From positions 558,001-622,000 of the forward strand of contig OZ242020.1 of the NCBI GenBank assembly GCA_965204875.1: DNA of 64,000 nucleotides, given 5' to 3'. How positions within the stretch are numbered: the stretch's first letter is position 1; every line of letters begins with the position of its first letter. The notes below the pieces were generated by a model, which had not been told where the DNA came from, made no database searches, and saw nothing but the letters and a program-made list of their open reading frames with translations. A program made the position numbers and the translations under genes. Shown here piece by piece: positions 8,490 to 15,974 of this stretch. Source of the DNA: Aldehydirespirator sp965204875. Its GTDB lineage: Bacteria; Actinomycetota; Acidimicrobiia; Acidimicrobiales; Aldehydirespiratoraceae.

Positions 8490-8608
8490 CGCCGCCCTCG
8501 GCGGCGCTGCGTTGCTGCCCGCAGGTGGCTCACCCACGGCTCGGGCACGCCGTCCTCGGAGACGGCCTCACGGACGACGGCGGGAAGGGTGATGTTGGCA
8601 GGGGTCAT
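8486..8608 (-). CDS. 40-residue ORF translationally coupled to the lipoprotein
   Basis: An ATG at 8608 is preceded by a perfect AGGAGG at ideal spacing and opens a 40-codon frame beginning MTPANITLPAVVREAVSEDG and ending in a basic RRRGRR tail. Its TGA overlaps the lipoprotein ATG in ATGA, so ribosomes finishing here can start the lipoprotein. The strong ribosome-binding site and exact overlap argue that it is translated. The peptide has no signal or membrane segment and no family is recognised. It may be a regulatory leader or a small partner protein. Confidence 0.6.
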   Translation of the reverse strand: MTPANITLPAVVREAVSEDGVPEPWVSHLRAATQRRRGRR

Positions 8609-8691
8609 GGCGAACCTCCTATGTCGTAGCTGCAGTCGGCAACCTACCGAGGGGGTGTGACAGGGGCAGTCCGGAGCACGAAGTGCAGGCT

Positions 8692-8830
8692 CGTCAGGAT
8701 CGTGAGGCGGCGACCAGGACTTCGGCGGCGCGCGTGCCGAGATTCGTGTCCTTACAGGATTGATGGCATCAGCGATCATGCACGCGGACAACCACTAGGT
8801 AGCTGACCCGACGGGGCTGGCCGCACCCAT
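8692..8830 (-). pseudogene. Decayed 3' fragment of a peroxiredoxin gene
   Basis: This stretch is a degenerate copy of the 3' end of the peroxiredoxin gene at 10614-11093. Frames read GQPRRVSYL (compare GLPRRITYL) and, after a shift, LGTRAAEVLVAASRS-stop (compare LGEHAAEVLADITSRS-stop). The nucleotides around GTCAGGATCGTGAGG are identical in both. The fragment carries frame changes and lacks the 5' two thirds, so it cannot make a functional enzyme. It shows that a second peroxiredoxin copy once stood here and that the reverse transcriptase gene now lies between the remnant and the intact copy. Confidence 0.75.
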
Positions 8831-8930
8831 CAGCATTCATCGGCGGGCTCACGGTCGGAGTTGCAGTTGGCACTCGCGCCTGTAGCCTGCCAGGAATCAC
8901 AAGGCCGTAGTTACGAAAGGGTAACCAACC

Positions 8931-10475
8931 ATGCGAAGATCTTGCTCGCATACCAACCGTTCCAAGCACCAGAAGCTCCGCGCCGAGGTGATCGATGCTC
9001 ACATGCAGGCAGGTAGACCTTGGGTCAAGCAACGCGACATCCCGGATGTCGCAGGATGGGACGACCTGGTGTTCGCTCCTGAACTCGTTACCGAGGTGCT
9101 CGTCCGTCGACATGCGAAGGGTAGGTGTCCGATGCCCGCTTACGTGGTACATCTGGCGAAGCCGGGATCTACTGAGGAGCGTTTGATTACTGTCATGGAT
9201 CCGTTCGATGAACTATGGATGCGCATGCTCGTTGGCCCCCATCTCCCCGCATTACGGCATGCGCTTGACGCGGGATATGCGGAGGTCTTTAGCTATCGAC
9301 TCGCAAGCCTATACCCCGCATGGAAGACTGAGCATCATGCCAACCTGAACAAGGCAAAGCGCTATCGAGCACTCGAGTTCCTTTCGGATGGTTCCTGCCG
9401 CGCGTTGGGGACGCTTGATATTCGGCATTACTATCCGAGCATACGACCAGCAAGTATCGCACATGTGCTGCAAAGTATCGGAGCTCCTGCAGCACATGTG
9501 GACTCGCTAGTAGAGTTTCTTGTAAACCTCAGGCCATTGGGAGCCCCTCCTGGTCTGCCGATTGGCCCTGAGTCTTCAGGTCTCCTCGGAAATCTCATGC
9601 TCACGGGTGTTGACATCGCACTTCGGCCTCTTGTCATCAACCACCTCCGCTATACAGACGACAGCTGGGTGTTCCTTCGACACGCAAGGGACTGGCCCGA
9701 GGTGATAGAAGTCTATAGGGAAGCAGTCAAGCAAGTAGAACTAGAGCCAAACGAAGCGAAGCTCAATCTGCATGACGTTGGATCAGGCGAGGCAGCCAAT
9801 TTTATCGAAAACTGTGAAATAGAGTATATGATTGCCCGCAGCAGAGGTTCCGTGCTTGCTGGGGTAGCAGCAGAACAACTTGCAGGCCAAGTCGCACTCG
9901 AAAACCCCGACTACCGTGTGATCCGTTTCGCCATAGCAGCCTTGAAATGGCATACAAGCCCGCTTGGTCTTCAGATCATATATGATCATCCGGAATTGTT
10001 TACTGAAATTTCCCGAGATGTCGGCAGCTATTTCTCAAAGTTGATTGAATCCAGCAAGACAAGACGCGAAGTGGATCCTGATTTTCTGATCGATGTTGCT
10101 GCAAAGGAACCGTATTTGACATCTGGTTCTCGTTCAGATGCTGCTAGCATTCACGCTTGCGGAGCCTTGGCAAAGCTACGCCCCACAAGAGATCATGGCC
10201 GGAAACTGGAAGAGATAGCGATGTCTCAGGATAAACGATTCACGGCTCCGCATCGAGCATTTGCAGCGAAAGGATGGGGGTCATCCATGGCACACTGCCC
10301 AAGAGCGGCAGTTGACCATGCTATCCAAGTCGGCGACCTTTCGCTACGCCGAGCACTCCTGCTCACGATCAATCGTCATAACTCCAATGAGCGTGCTCGC
10401 CGCAAGGGTTTTCGCCGATTGGCCGCGCTGGAACCCGATCTAGAACCCACTCTCGCTTACGTGAACGGTTCTTGA
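8931..10475 (+). CDS. Reverse transcriptase of the abortive-infection/defence (UG-like) type
   Basis: This 514-residue protein carries reverse transcriptase motifs: motif A TLDIRHYYPSIRP (Asp163), motif B GLPIGPESSGLLGNLML (208-224), and motif C RYTDDSWVF with the catalytic Asp pair at 243-244. EVFSYRLASLYPAW precedes motif A, as in Abi/UG-type enzymes. There is no maturase (X) or HNH domain, and no retron or group II intron RNA is evident. About 200 residues after the palm look all-helical, matching the helical C-terminal extension of class 1 UG and Abi reverse transcriptases. The gene is visibly A+T-richer than its neighbours, indicating transfer. A weak AAAGGG precedes the ATG. Defence against phage is inferred from the family; the UG group is not assigned. 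Confidence 0.8.
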   Translation: MRRSCSHTNRSKHQKLRAEVIDAHMQAGRPWVKQRDIPDVAGWDDLVFAPELVTEVLVRRHAKGRCPMPAYVVHLAKPGSTEERLITVMDPFDELWMRMLVGPHLPALRHALDAGYAEVFSYRLASLYPAWKTEHHANLNKAKRYRALEFLSDGSCRALGTLDIRHYYPSIRPASIAHVLQSIGAPAAHVDSLVEFLVNLRPLGAPPGLPIGPESSGLLGNLMLTGVDIALRPLVINHLRYTDDSWVFLRHARDWPEVIEVYREAVKQVELEPNEAKLNLHDVGSGEAANFIENCEIEYMIARSRGSVLAGVAAEQLAGQVALENPDYRVIRFAIAALKWHTSPLGLQIIYDHPELFTEISRDVGSYFSKLIESSKTRREVDPDFLIDVAAKEPYLTSGSRSDAASIHACGALAKLRPTRDHGRKLEEIAMSQDKRFTAPHRAFAAKGWGSSMAHCPRAAVDHAIQVGDLSLRRALLLTINRHNSNERARRKGFRRLAALEPDLEPTLAYVNGS

Positions 10476-10560
10476 TGACTCGTGAACACATAACGATAGA
10501 AACTCAACACGATGGGAGTCGATTGAGGGCGGCCCGCCTGGCTATCGGAACGTCGTCTTC

Positions 10561-10602
10561 AACCTGCGCTAGCAGCGCCTCCGCTGGCGCTCCCGCGAGG
10601 TT
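10561..10602. terminator. Hairpin between convergent reverse transcriptase and peroxiredoxin genes
   Basis: AGCGCC (10574-10579) pairs perfectly with GGCGCT (10586-10591) around a 6-nt loop, and AACCT at 10561 pairs with AGGTT at 10598-10602 to extend the stem imperfectly. The position between two convergent stop codons fits a bidirectional terminator. There is no U tract on either side. Confidence 0.45.
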
Positions 10603-10613
10603 GTGCTAGTGGG

Positions 10614-11093
10614 TCAGGATCGTGAGGTGATGTCGGCTAGCACTTCGGCGGCGTGCTCTCCTAGATCCTTGCCCTCTAGGTCGTAGGCGGCGGCGATCGT
10701 GCCCTGCGGGTTGATCAGGTAGGTGATCCGGCGGGGCAGGCCGAACTCGTAATAGTCCTCACCGGGCTCGCGCTCTGCGTCGTAACTGCGCCCGACCGAC
10801 CGGTCTGGGTCGCTGATCAGCTTGAACGGGAACTGCTCGGCCTCGGCGAAGGCACGCTGATCCTCGACGGTGTCGAAGGACGCTCCGACCACGACCGCTC
10901 CGGCTGCATCAAACTCTGGGGCTCGATCACGGAACCCCTTGCCCTCGATCGTTCAACCAGGGGTGGATGCCTTGGGAAACCACCACAGAGCCACCCAGCT
11001 ACCCCGGTGGTCAGAAAGCCGGAAAGAGTTGCCGTCTTGGTCGGACGCCTCGAAGTCGGGCGCCGCCGTGTTCGCTTCAAGCACGAGCGCCAA
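10614..11093 (-). CDS. Peroxiredoxin (BCP/AhpC-TSA) with in-frame UGA at the peroxidatic Cys: candidate selenoprotein
   Basis: The reading frame from TTG at 11093 encodes APDFEASDQDGNSFRLSDHR, then WWFPKASTPG, then UGA (10953-10955, codon 47), then TIEGKGFRDRAPEFDAAG and continues to a natural stop (159 codons in all). Peroxiredoxins of the BCP type have TPGCT at this point, where Cys reduces the peroxide. Here the Cys codon alone is UGA, and both sides remain in one frame with full family conservation. That is the signature of a Sec-containing peroxiredoxin, which is known in other bacteria. The alternative is a nonsense mutation of TGC or TGT. No sel genes are in the window. Start: TTG after a GGAG-containing stretch; GTG at 11084 is possible. 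The 5' region is repeat-rich. Confidence 0.7.
10919..10955 (-). promoter_or_regulatory. Possible bacterial SECIS hairpin after the UGA
   Basis: Directly after the UGA, CGAUC (10951-10947) can pair with GAUCG (10928-10924), extended by a G-U pair and a 3-bp inner helix around a G-rich loop. An alternative pairs GGGC (10944-10941) with GCCC (10922-10919). Bacterial SECIS elements sit in this position, but their consensus is loose. I judged it by eye only and have no folding energy. Confidence 0.3.
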
Positions 11094-11151
11094 AGCTAGC
11101 CCCGCTCCGCGCCTGTGCCACACCTCCGACACACAAGCGCAGGCGATGCTT

Positions 11152-11285
11152 GCGCCGCAGCGACGCCCACACCGGCAACACACCGGCACCACGCCGGCAC
11201 CACAGCGACGCCCGCGCCGGCGCCGCAGCGACGCCCACACCGGCAACACGCCGGCACCACAGCGATGCCTGCGCCGGCTCCACAC
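11152..11285. repeat. 68-bp tandem repeat upstream of the peroxiredoxin
   Basis: Two units begin at 11152 and 11220 with the shared text GCGCCGCAGCGACGCCCACA and stay similar for nearly the full 68 bp. Shorter internal repeats of the GCCGGCACCAC type lie within them. The array occupies the space between the divergent peroxiredoxin and GlcD-type genes. Long antisense frames across it are a by-product of the G+C-rich repeat. Confidence 0.8.
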
Positions 11286-11327
11286 CTAGGCCGCACACGG
11301 GAACGGTCCGGCGCGGATCGGGTGGCC

Positions 11328-11333
11328 TAGGGT
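11328..11333 (+). promoter_or_regulatory. Leaderless -10 box of the GlcD-type gene
   Basis: TAGGGT fits the actinobacterial TANNNT -10 consensus and ends 6 nt before the ATG at 11340. That is the spacing expected when transcription starts at the A of the start codon. No Shine-Dalgarno sequence is present. Confidence 0.5.
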
Positions 11334-11339
11334 GCCGTG

Positions 11340-12842
11340 ATGACGCTGGTTGCGGCGCTGCGCCGTGAGCTTGGGCCGGCCGGGGTGCTGACGGGGGCGG
11401 ACGCCGAGCCGTACCTGACCAGTTGGCGCGGCCTGTTCGGCTCGGATGCCCTGGCGGTCGTGCGGCCCGCCACGGTCGACGAGACCGCCGCGGTGGTGCG
11501 GGCCTGCGCCTGCGCCGGAGTCGCCATCGTCCCCCAGGGTGGCAACACGGGACTCTCGGGCGGCGCCGTGCCCGCCGGCCGTGCCGCCACGGGATCGCCC
11601 GGCGCGGCAGTGCCCGCTGCGGAGCGCCCCGATGTAACCACCGGCACCAGCCGCGGCGCCGTGCCCGCCGACTGCCATGTCACCCAGCCGCAGATCGTTC
11701 TCTCGCTGAGCCGCATGAACCGTGTCCAGTCGGTGAACGCCGCCGGTTGGACGGTCACCGCTGAGGCCGGCGCCACCATCGAGGCGGTGCAGCAGGCCGC
11801 GGCGCGGGCGAACCGCCTGTTCGCTCCGGACTGGGGGGCCAGGGGCACCGCGACCGTGGGCGGCGCGATCTCCACCGACGCCGGCGGCAACAACGTGCTG
11901 CGCTACGGCACCATGCGCGATCAGGTGCTCGGCCTCGAGGTCGTGCTCGCCGACGGGCGGGTCTGGAACGGCCTGCGGGCACTCCGCAAGGACTCATCGG
12001 GCTATGACCTCAAGCAGATGTTCATCGGCGCGGAGGGCACGCTCGGCGTAATCACCCGAGCCGTGCTGCGACTGCATCCCGCCACCCCGCACCGCCAGAG
12101 CGCCCTCGCCGCCATCGGCGGCCTCGACTGCCTGATGCCGCTGCTGGAACTGGCTGCCGCCTGCTGCGGCGGCGACGTGACCGCCTTCGAGCTCGTACCC
12201 GAAGCAGGCATGGCACGAGTGTGCGAGAAGTTCGGCATCGCCCGCCCCCTGGCCGCCCGCGGGGAGTTCTACGCGCTGGTGAGGCTGGCATCGACCGAGC
12301 CGGTGTCCGAGCGGCTCGCGGCCTTCCTGGCCGAGGCGTCGCAGCGAGGCTTGGTGACAGACGCAGCGGTCGCCGTCACCGACGAGCAGGAGGCCCGGCT
12401 GTGGACCATCCGCGACGAGCTGCCGGCGAGCGGCCTGTGGCCCCAGCACGTCCACGGACTCAAGCTGGACACGGCCGTGCCCATCGACCGCTTCGGCGCC
12501 TACCACGACCAGGTCAGGCACATCGCCGCGGAACTGGCGCCGGGCGCCTTCGCCTACGGGTTCGGACACGTCGGCGACGGCAACCTGCACATGATGGTGA
12601 TGCCCGCCGGCAGCGAGCAGGCCGCGGCCTTCGCAGCCGCGCGCGACGCGCTGCGGGAGCGCATCGACGAGGCCACCCTCGCCCTCGGCGGCACGCTCAG
12701 CGCCGAGCACGGCATCGGCCAGCTGCTGCGCGGCCGCATCGAGCCACAGAAGCCGGCCGTCGAGTGGGAGCTCATGCGCACCCTCAAGCTCGCCCTGGAC
12801 CCCCAAGGCATCATGAACCCCCACAAGACCCTCCCGGGGTAG
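11340..12842 (+). CDS. FAD-binding oxidase, GlcD/D-lactate dehydrogenase family
   Basis: The protein (500 residues) is a flavoprotein oxidising a 2-hydroxy acid such as glycolate or D-lactate. The PCMH-type FAD domain has VPQGGNTGLSGG near the N-terminus and FIGAEGTLGVIT. The C-terminal FAD-oxidase domain has FGHVGDGNLHMMV and ends with SAEHGIGQLLRG...PHKTLPG, all family hallmarks. A family-atypical insert of about 40 residues, containing GAAVPA/GAVPA repeats, separates GLSGG from the next strand. TAGGGT at 11328-11333 lies at -12 to -7 from the ATG, so the message is probably leaderless; a GTG one codon earlier is possible. No GlcE or GlcF subunit gene is adjacent, so it probably acts as a single-subunit enzyme. 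Confidence 0.88.
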   Translation: MTLVAALRRELGPAGVLTGADAEPYLTSWRGLFGSDALAVVRPATVDETAAVVRACACAGVAIVPQGGNTGLSGGAVPAGRAATGSPGAAVPAAERPDVTTGTSRGAVPADCHVTQPQIVLSLSRMNRVQSVNAAGWTVTAEAGATIEAVQQAAARANRLFAPDWGARGTATVGGAISTDAGGNNVLRYGTMRDQVLGLEVVLADGRVWNGLRALRKDSSGYDLKQMFIGAEGTLGVITRAVLRLHPATPHRQSALAAIGGLDCLMPLLELAAACCGGDVTAFELVPEAGMARVCEKFGIARPLAARGEFYALVRLASTEPVSERLAAFLAEASQRGLVTDAAVAVTDEQEARLWTIRDELPASGLWPQHVHGLKLDTAVPIDRFGAYHDQVRHIAAELAPGAFAYGFGHVGDGNLHMMVMPAGSEQAAAFAAARDALRERIDEATLALGGTLSAEHGIGQLLRGRIEPQKPAVEWELMRTLKLALDPQGIMNPHKTLPG

Positions 12843-12852
12843 GTTGTTGAGA

Positions 12853-12990
12853 ATGCGCGCAACTCGCCGCGAAATAGAGGAACTGCTGGAAACGCTGAAC
12901 ATCCTCTCGGACCCTGAGACGATGGCCGCGGTCGCGTTGAGCGAAGCAGAGATCGAGGCGGGCGACCTGATCGACCTCGACGCAGCCTGA
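12853..12990 (+). CDS. Truncated Phd/YefM-like antitoxin (C-terminal part only)
   Basis: This 45-residue frame contains IEELLETLNILSDPETMAAV followed by SEAEIEAGDL, which matches the C-terminal toxin-binding region of Phd/YefM antitoxins. The N-terminal DNA-binding half, usually about 50 residues, is missing; the frame begins MRATRRE only 10 bp after the GlcD-type stop codon. No toxin gene lies nearby. It is most likely a remnant of a toxin-antitoxin pair, though a free toxin-neutralising peptide cannot be excluded. Confidence 0.5.
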   Translation: MRATRREIEELLETLNILSDPETMAAVALSEAEIEAGDLIDLDAA

Positions 12991-12994
12991 AGGG

Positions 12995-14491
12995 CTAGGA
13001 GAGCCAGTTGAGGGCTTGGATCTCGGTGTAGGCCTCTACGCCCCAGCGGCCACGGTCGCGTCCGATGCCGGACATCTTGAAACCGCCGAAGGGGGCGTAC
13101 ATGTGGGGCTGGACGGTGTTGAGCGCCACGTTGCCCGACTCCAGGCGGCAGCCGATCTCATAGGCACGCTTGACGTCGCCCGCATACACGTAGGAGAACA
13201 GCCCGAACGAGGAGTCGTTGGCCAGGGCCACGGCCTCGTCGTCGTCGTCGCAAGGCAGCACCACCACCACCGGGCCGAACGCCTCGGAGCGCACCACGTC
13301 CATGTCAGGGGCCACGTCCACCAGCAGCGTCGGCGCCACGAAGTATCCGGGCCGCTCGGGACGCTCCCCGCCGCACACGGCAGTGGCGCCCGCGGCGATA
13401 CCGCCTGCGATGAACTTCTCGACACGGTCGCGGTGAGCCTCGGTGATGACAGGGCCGACCACCGTCCCGGCCTCACGCCCGTCACCGACCTTCATGAAAC
13501 CGGCGAAGGTCTTGAGCGTCTCCACGGTCTGCTCATAGATGCTGCGATGGCAGATCACCCTCGTCGGCGCCGTGCAGATCTGGCCCGAATGGAAGCCCCA
13601 GGTGGTGGCAATGCCCATGCAGGCCGCGTTCACGTCGGCGTCGGAGGTCATCACCAGGGCGCCCTTGCCGCCCAACTCCATCAGCACCCGCTTCATGGTC
13701 GACGCGCCGTCGGCGTAGATGCGCGCGCCCACCTCGGTGGAGCCGGTGAACGACACCATGCTCACATCACCCGAGCCCACCAGAGCGGCCGGCGCCTCCG
13801 CCGCACCCGATGACGTCACGATGTTGACCACGCCGCCGTCGATGCCCGCCTCGGCCAGTGCCTCGCCCAGCAGCAGCACCCCCAGCGGATCCTGCGGCGC
13901 CGGCTTGATCACCACGGTGTTGCCCGCGGCCAGCGCGGGAGCGATCTTGCCTGCCACGTTGACAAGCGGCATGTTGTAGGGGGTGATGCAGGCCACCACG
14001 CCCACGGGGTGGCGGCGCACCGTGGCCGACAGCATCCCGGCCGGGCCGAGCGCGCCCTTCTCGACCGGCATCGCGGCCACTTCCTCGCTGAGGTCGAAGG
14101 GCTTCGAGTAGTAGCGGAACCGCTCGATCATCGGCCCGCCCACCTGCAAGGTCTCGGCGATAGAGGTCACCGAGCCCGTCTCGGCCTGAACCAGAGGCAG
14201 CCACGACCGCGCCCTCGACCTCACCACATCGGCCAGACGAGACAGCCTGGCGCGGCGCTCGCCGTCACCCAGGGCCCGCCACCCGGGCAGGGCCTGGCGT
14301 GCCGCACGGGCCGCGTCGGCGGCCTGGGCCGCGGTCGCGTCGGGAGCGTGACCCACGACGGCGCCGTCGTTGGGATCGACTATCGGGTAGGTCCCGCCCT
14401 CGGGCTCGACCCACTCGCCGCCGATCAAGAGTCTCCAGGGCCGATCAACGTCAATGGCAGCCGCTGTGTCGGGATCGCTGCGGTCGGGCAC
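12995..14491 (-). CDS. NAD(P)-dependent aldehyde dehydrogenase
   Basis: This 498-residue aldehyde dehydrogenase oxidises an aldehyde to the acid. It has the cofactor-domain motifs ITPYNMPLVNVAGKIAPAL and FTGSTEVG, the general-base region MELGGKGAL, and the catalytic Cys in GFHSGQICTAPTR. The C-terminus has NSFGLFSYVYAG-like and PFGGFKMSGIGRDRG text. Length and motif order are standard. It is divergent from the paa genes that follow (14590 onward) and may serve the same pathway, for instance by oxidising an arylacetaldehyde, but that is inference. The antitoxin remnant ends 4 bp beyond its stop codon on the opposite strand. Confidence 0.88.
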   Translation of the reverse strand: MPDRSDPDTAAAIDVDRPWRLLIGGEWVEPEGGTYPIVDPNDGAVVGHAPDATAAQAADAARAARQALPGWRALGDGERRARLSRLADVVRSRARSWLPLVQAETGSVTSIAETLQVGGPMIERFRYYSKPFDLSEEVAAMPVEKGALGPAGMLSATVRRHPVGVVACITPYNMPLVNVAGKIAPALAAGNTVVIKPAPQDPLGVLLLGEALAEAGIDGGVVNIVTSSGAAEAPAALVGSGDVSMVSFTGSTEVGARIYADGASTMKRVLMELGGKGALVMTSDADVNAACMGIATTWGFHSGQICTAPTRVICHRSIYEQTVETLKTFAGFMKVGDGREAGTVVGPVITEAHRDRVEKFIAGGIAAGATAVCGGERPERPGYFVAPTLLVDVAPDMDVVRSEAFGPVVVVLPCDDDDEAVALANDSSFGLFSYVYAGDVKRAYEIGCRLESGNVALNTVQPHMYAPFGGFKMSGIGRDRGRWGVEAYTEIQALNWLS

Positions 14492-14589
14492 CCCGCCAGT
14501 CTACGAAGGCGCCACGATCTACACTCGGCCCGCATCCACCGACCGAGCTTGCCGGCACCGCGAGCCAGACGCCGGCGCGAGGAGCCGAC

Positions 14590-15510
14590 ATGCAGCGCAC
14601 CTGGACCGACATGGACGACTTCGAGTCGTTTCTCGACGGCGGCGGCATGGTCGAGGCGGGCGATGACATGCCCCAGCCATACCGGCAGGCCGTGTTCGCG
14701 TTCATCGAGATGCACGCCAACAGCGAGCTGATGGGAGGGCTGACCGAACGGGACTGGATCCCCAAGACGCCCGGATTGCGGCACAAGATGGCGGTGCTTG
14801 CCAAGACGCAGGACGAGATCGGCCACGCACACCTGCTCAATATGATCGCAGCCGACCTGGGCGTGAAGACCCGCGACCAGATGCTGCAGGACCTCTTCGC
14901 CGGCAACAGCCGGTTTCACAACGTTTTCCACTATCGAGCAGTTACCTGGGGCGACCAGGTCGCGATCGCCTATCTGGTCGATTCTGCGGCGCTGGTCAGC
15001 CAGCAAGCCGTGTTCAAGGACTGCTCCTACGGGCCATACAAACGCATCCTCAAACGCATCATCAGCGAGGAGGGATTCCACATGCGCCTCGGCGAGGATC
15101 GGATGATGCGGATCGCCGAGGGAACCGCCCGGCAGCGGGCGCTGTTCCAGGAGGCAATCGACCGCTGGTTCTGGCCCGCCCTGCAGCTCTTCGGCCCCGA
15201 TTCCAGGCCAGACGACGTTCTGTTGCGGTGGCACATCAAGTCGGAGCGCAACGAGGTGCTGCGAGACAGGTGGACCCAGAAGTTCGTGCCCCTGCTCCAG
15301 AACTACGGCTTCACCATCCCCGCGCCCGGCCTCTCCTATGACGAGGTCGACCGGCGATGGGATGTCGGCCCCATCGACTGGGAACCACTGAAGCGCACGC
15401 TGGCCCAGGGGGGTCCTGACTCGAGTCGCAGGATCCGCGAAGCCAGGCAGAACTGGGAGCGAAACGCCTGGGTGCGGTCGGCTCTGGACGAGCGGTCGGT
15501 TCCGGCATGA
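14590..15510 (+). CDS. paaA: Phenylacetyl-CoA 1,2-epoxidase subunit PaaA
   Basis: PaaA is the catalytic di-iron subunit of the phenylacetyl-CoA epoxidase complex, which converts phenylacetyl-CoA to the ring-1,2-epoxide. The 306-residue sequence shows the helix motifs AVLAKTQDEIGHAHLLN and IISEEGFHMRLGEDRM (E..H di-iron ligands) and the family signature ERDWIPKTPGLRHKM. The start at ATG 14590 follows GGAG within GCGAGGAGCCGAC; longer upstream frames are not family-like. Its last bases overlap the next gene by ATGA, so it heads a paaA-D-B-C operon. Confidence 0.92.
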   Translation: MQRTWTDMDDFESFLDGGGMVEAGDDMPQPYRQAVFAFIEMHANSELMGGLTERDWIPKTPGLRHKMAVLAKTQDEIGHAHLLNMIAADLGVKTRDQMLQDLFAGNSRFHNVFHYRAVTWGDQVAIAYLVDSAALVSQQAVFKDCSYGPYKRILKRIISEEGFHMRLGEDRMMRIAEGTARQRALFQEAIDRWFWPALQLFGPDSRPDDVLLRWHIKSERNEVLRDRWTQKFVPLLQNYGFTIPAPGLSYDEVDRRWDVGPIDWEPLKRTLAQGGPDSSRRIREARQNWERNAWVRSALDERSVPA

Positions 15511-15974
15511 CCACGCTGCTCGGGCATCGAGAGTCCGCCGTTCGTGACGCTCTCCGCTCGGTTGACGATCCCGAGTACCCGGGGATATCCATCGTCGACC
15601 TCGGGTTGCTGGAGAGGGTCTCGATCGACGGATCGGCGGCGCGGGTCGGTCTCATACCTACGTTCTCGGGCTGTCCCGCCCTCTCGCTCATCGAAGCCGA
15701 CGTCATTGCCGCAGTGGGGACCGCCGACGGCATCGACAGCGTGCAGGTCGAGTGGCTGAAGAGCCCGGCCTGGAGCGTGGACCGCGTCACGGCATCGGCA
15801 CGCACCCGGCTCAACAGAGAGTTCACGGTCGCGGTGCGGATCGGTTCGGCGCGGCCGGAGTGCCCACGCTGTGGCGCTGTCTTGGGCCCGCTGTCGCTCT
15901 TCGGCCCGAGCCGGTGCCGGGCCACCTCCAAATGCCCGGCGTGCGGCGAGAACGTCGAGGTGATGCGCTCATGA
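15507..15974 (+). CDS. paaD: PaaD, iron-sulfur assembly factor for the epoxidase
   Basis: PaaD belongs to the MIP18/SufT-related family and helps mature the epoxidase, probably the Fe-S cluster of PaaE. This 155-residue protein has VDDPEYPGISIVDLGLLERV, an IPTFSGCPALSLIEADV stretch, and a C-terminal four-Cys zinc-ribbon-like part, CPRCG and KCPACGE. It overlaps paaA by 4 bp and is followed by a duplicated junction before paaB. Presence of PaaD without an adjacent PaaE is notable. Confidence 0.88.
   Translation: MTTLLGHRESAVRDALRSVDDPEYPGISIVDLGLLERVSIDGSAARVGLIPTFSGCPALSLIEADVIAAVGTADGIDSVQVEWLKSPAWSVDRVTASARTRLNREFTVAVRIGSARPECPRCGAVLGPLSLFGPSRCRATSKCPACGENVEVMRS

Noticed and set aside
8769..9152. 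127-codon minus frame overlapping the reverse transcriptase start
   Set aside because: Only its last 17 residues resemble anything, and those belong to the decayed peroxiredoxin fragment. The rest is antisense to the RT.
11077..11298. Several overlapping minus ORFs rich in Cys, Gly and Arg
   Set aside because: They are different frames of the same 68-bp tandem repeat; no start signal or family match.
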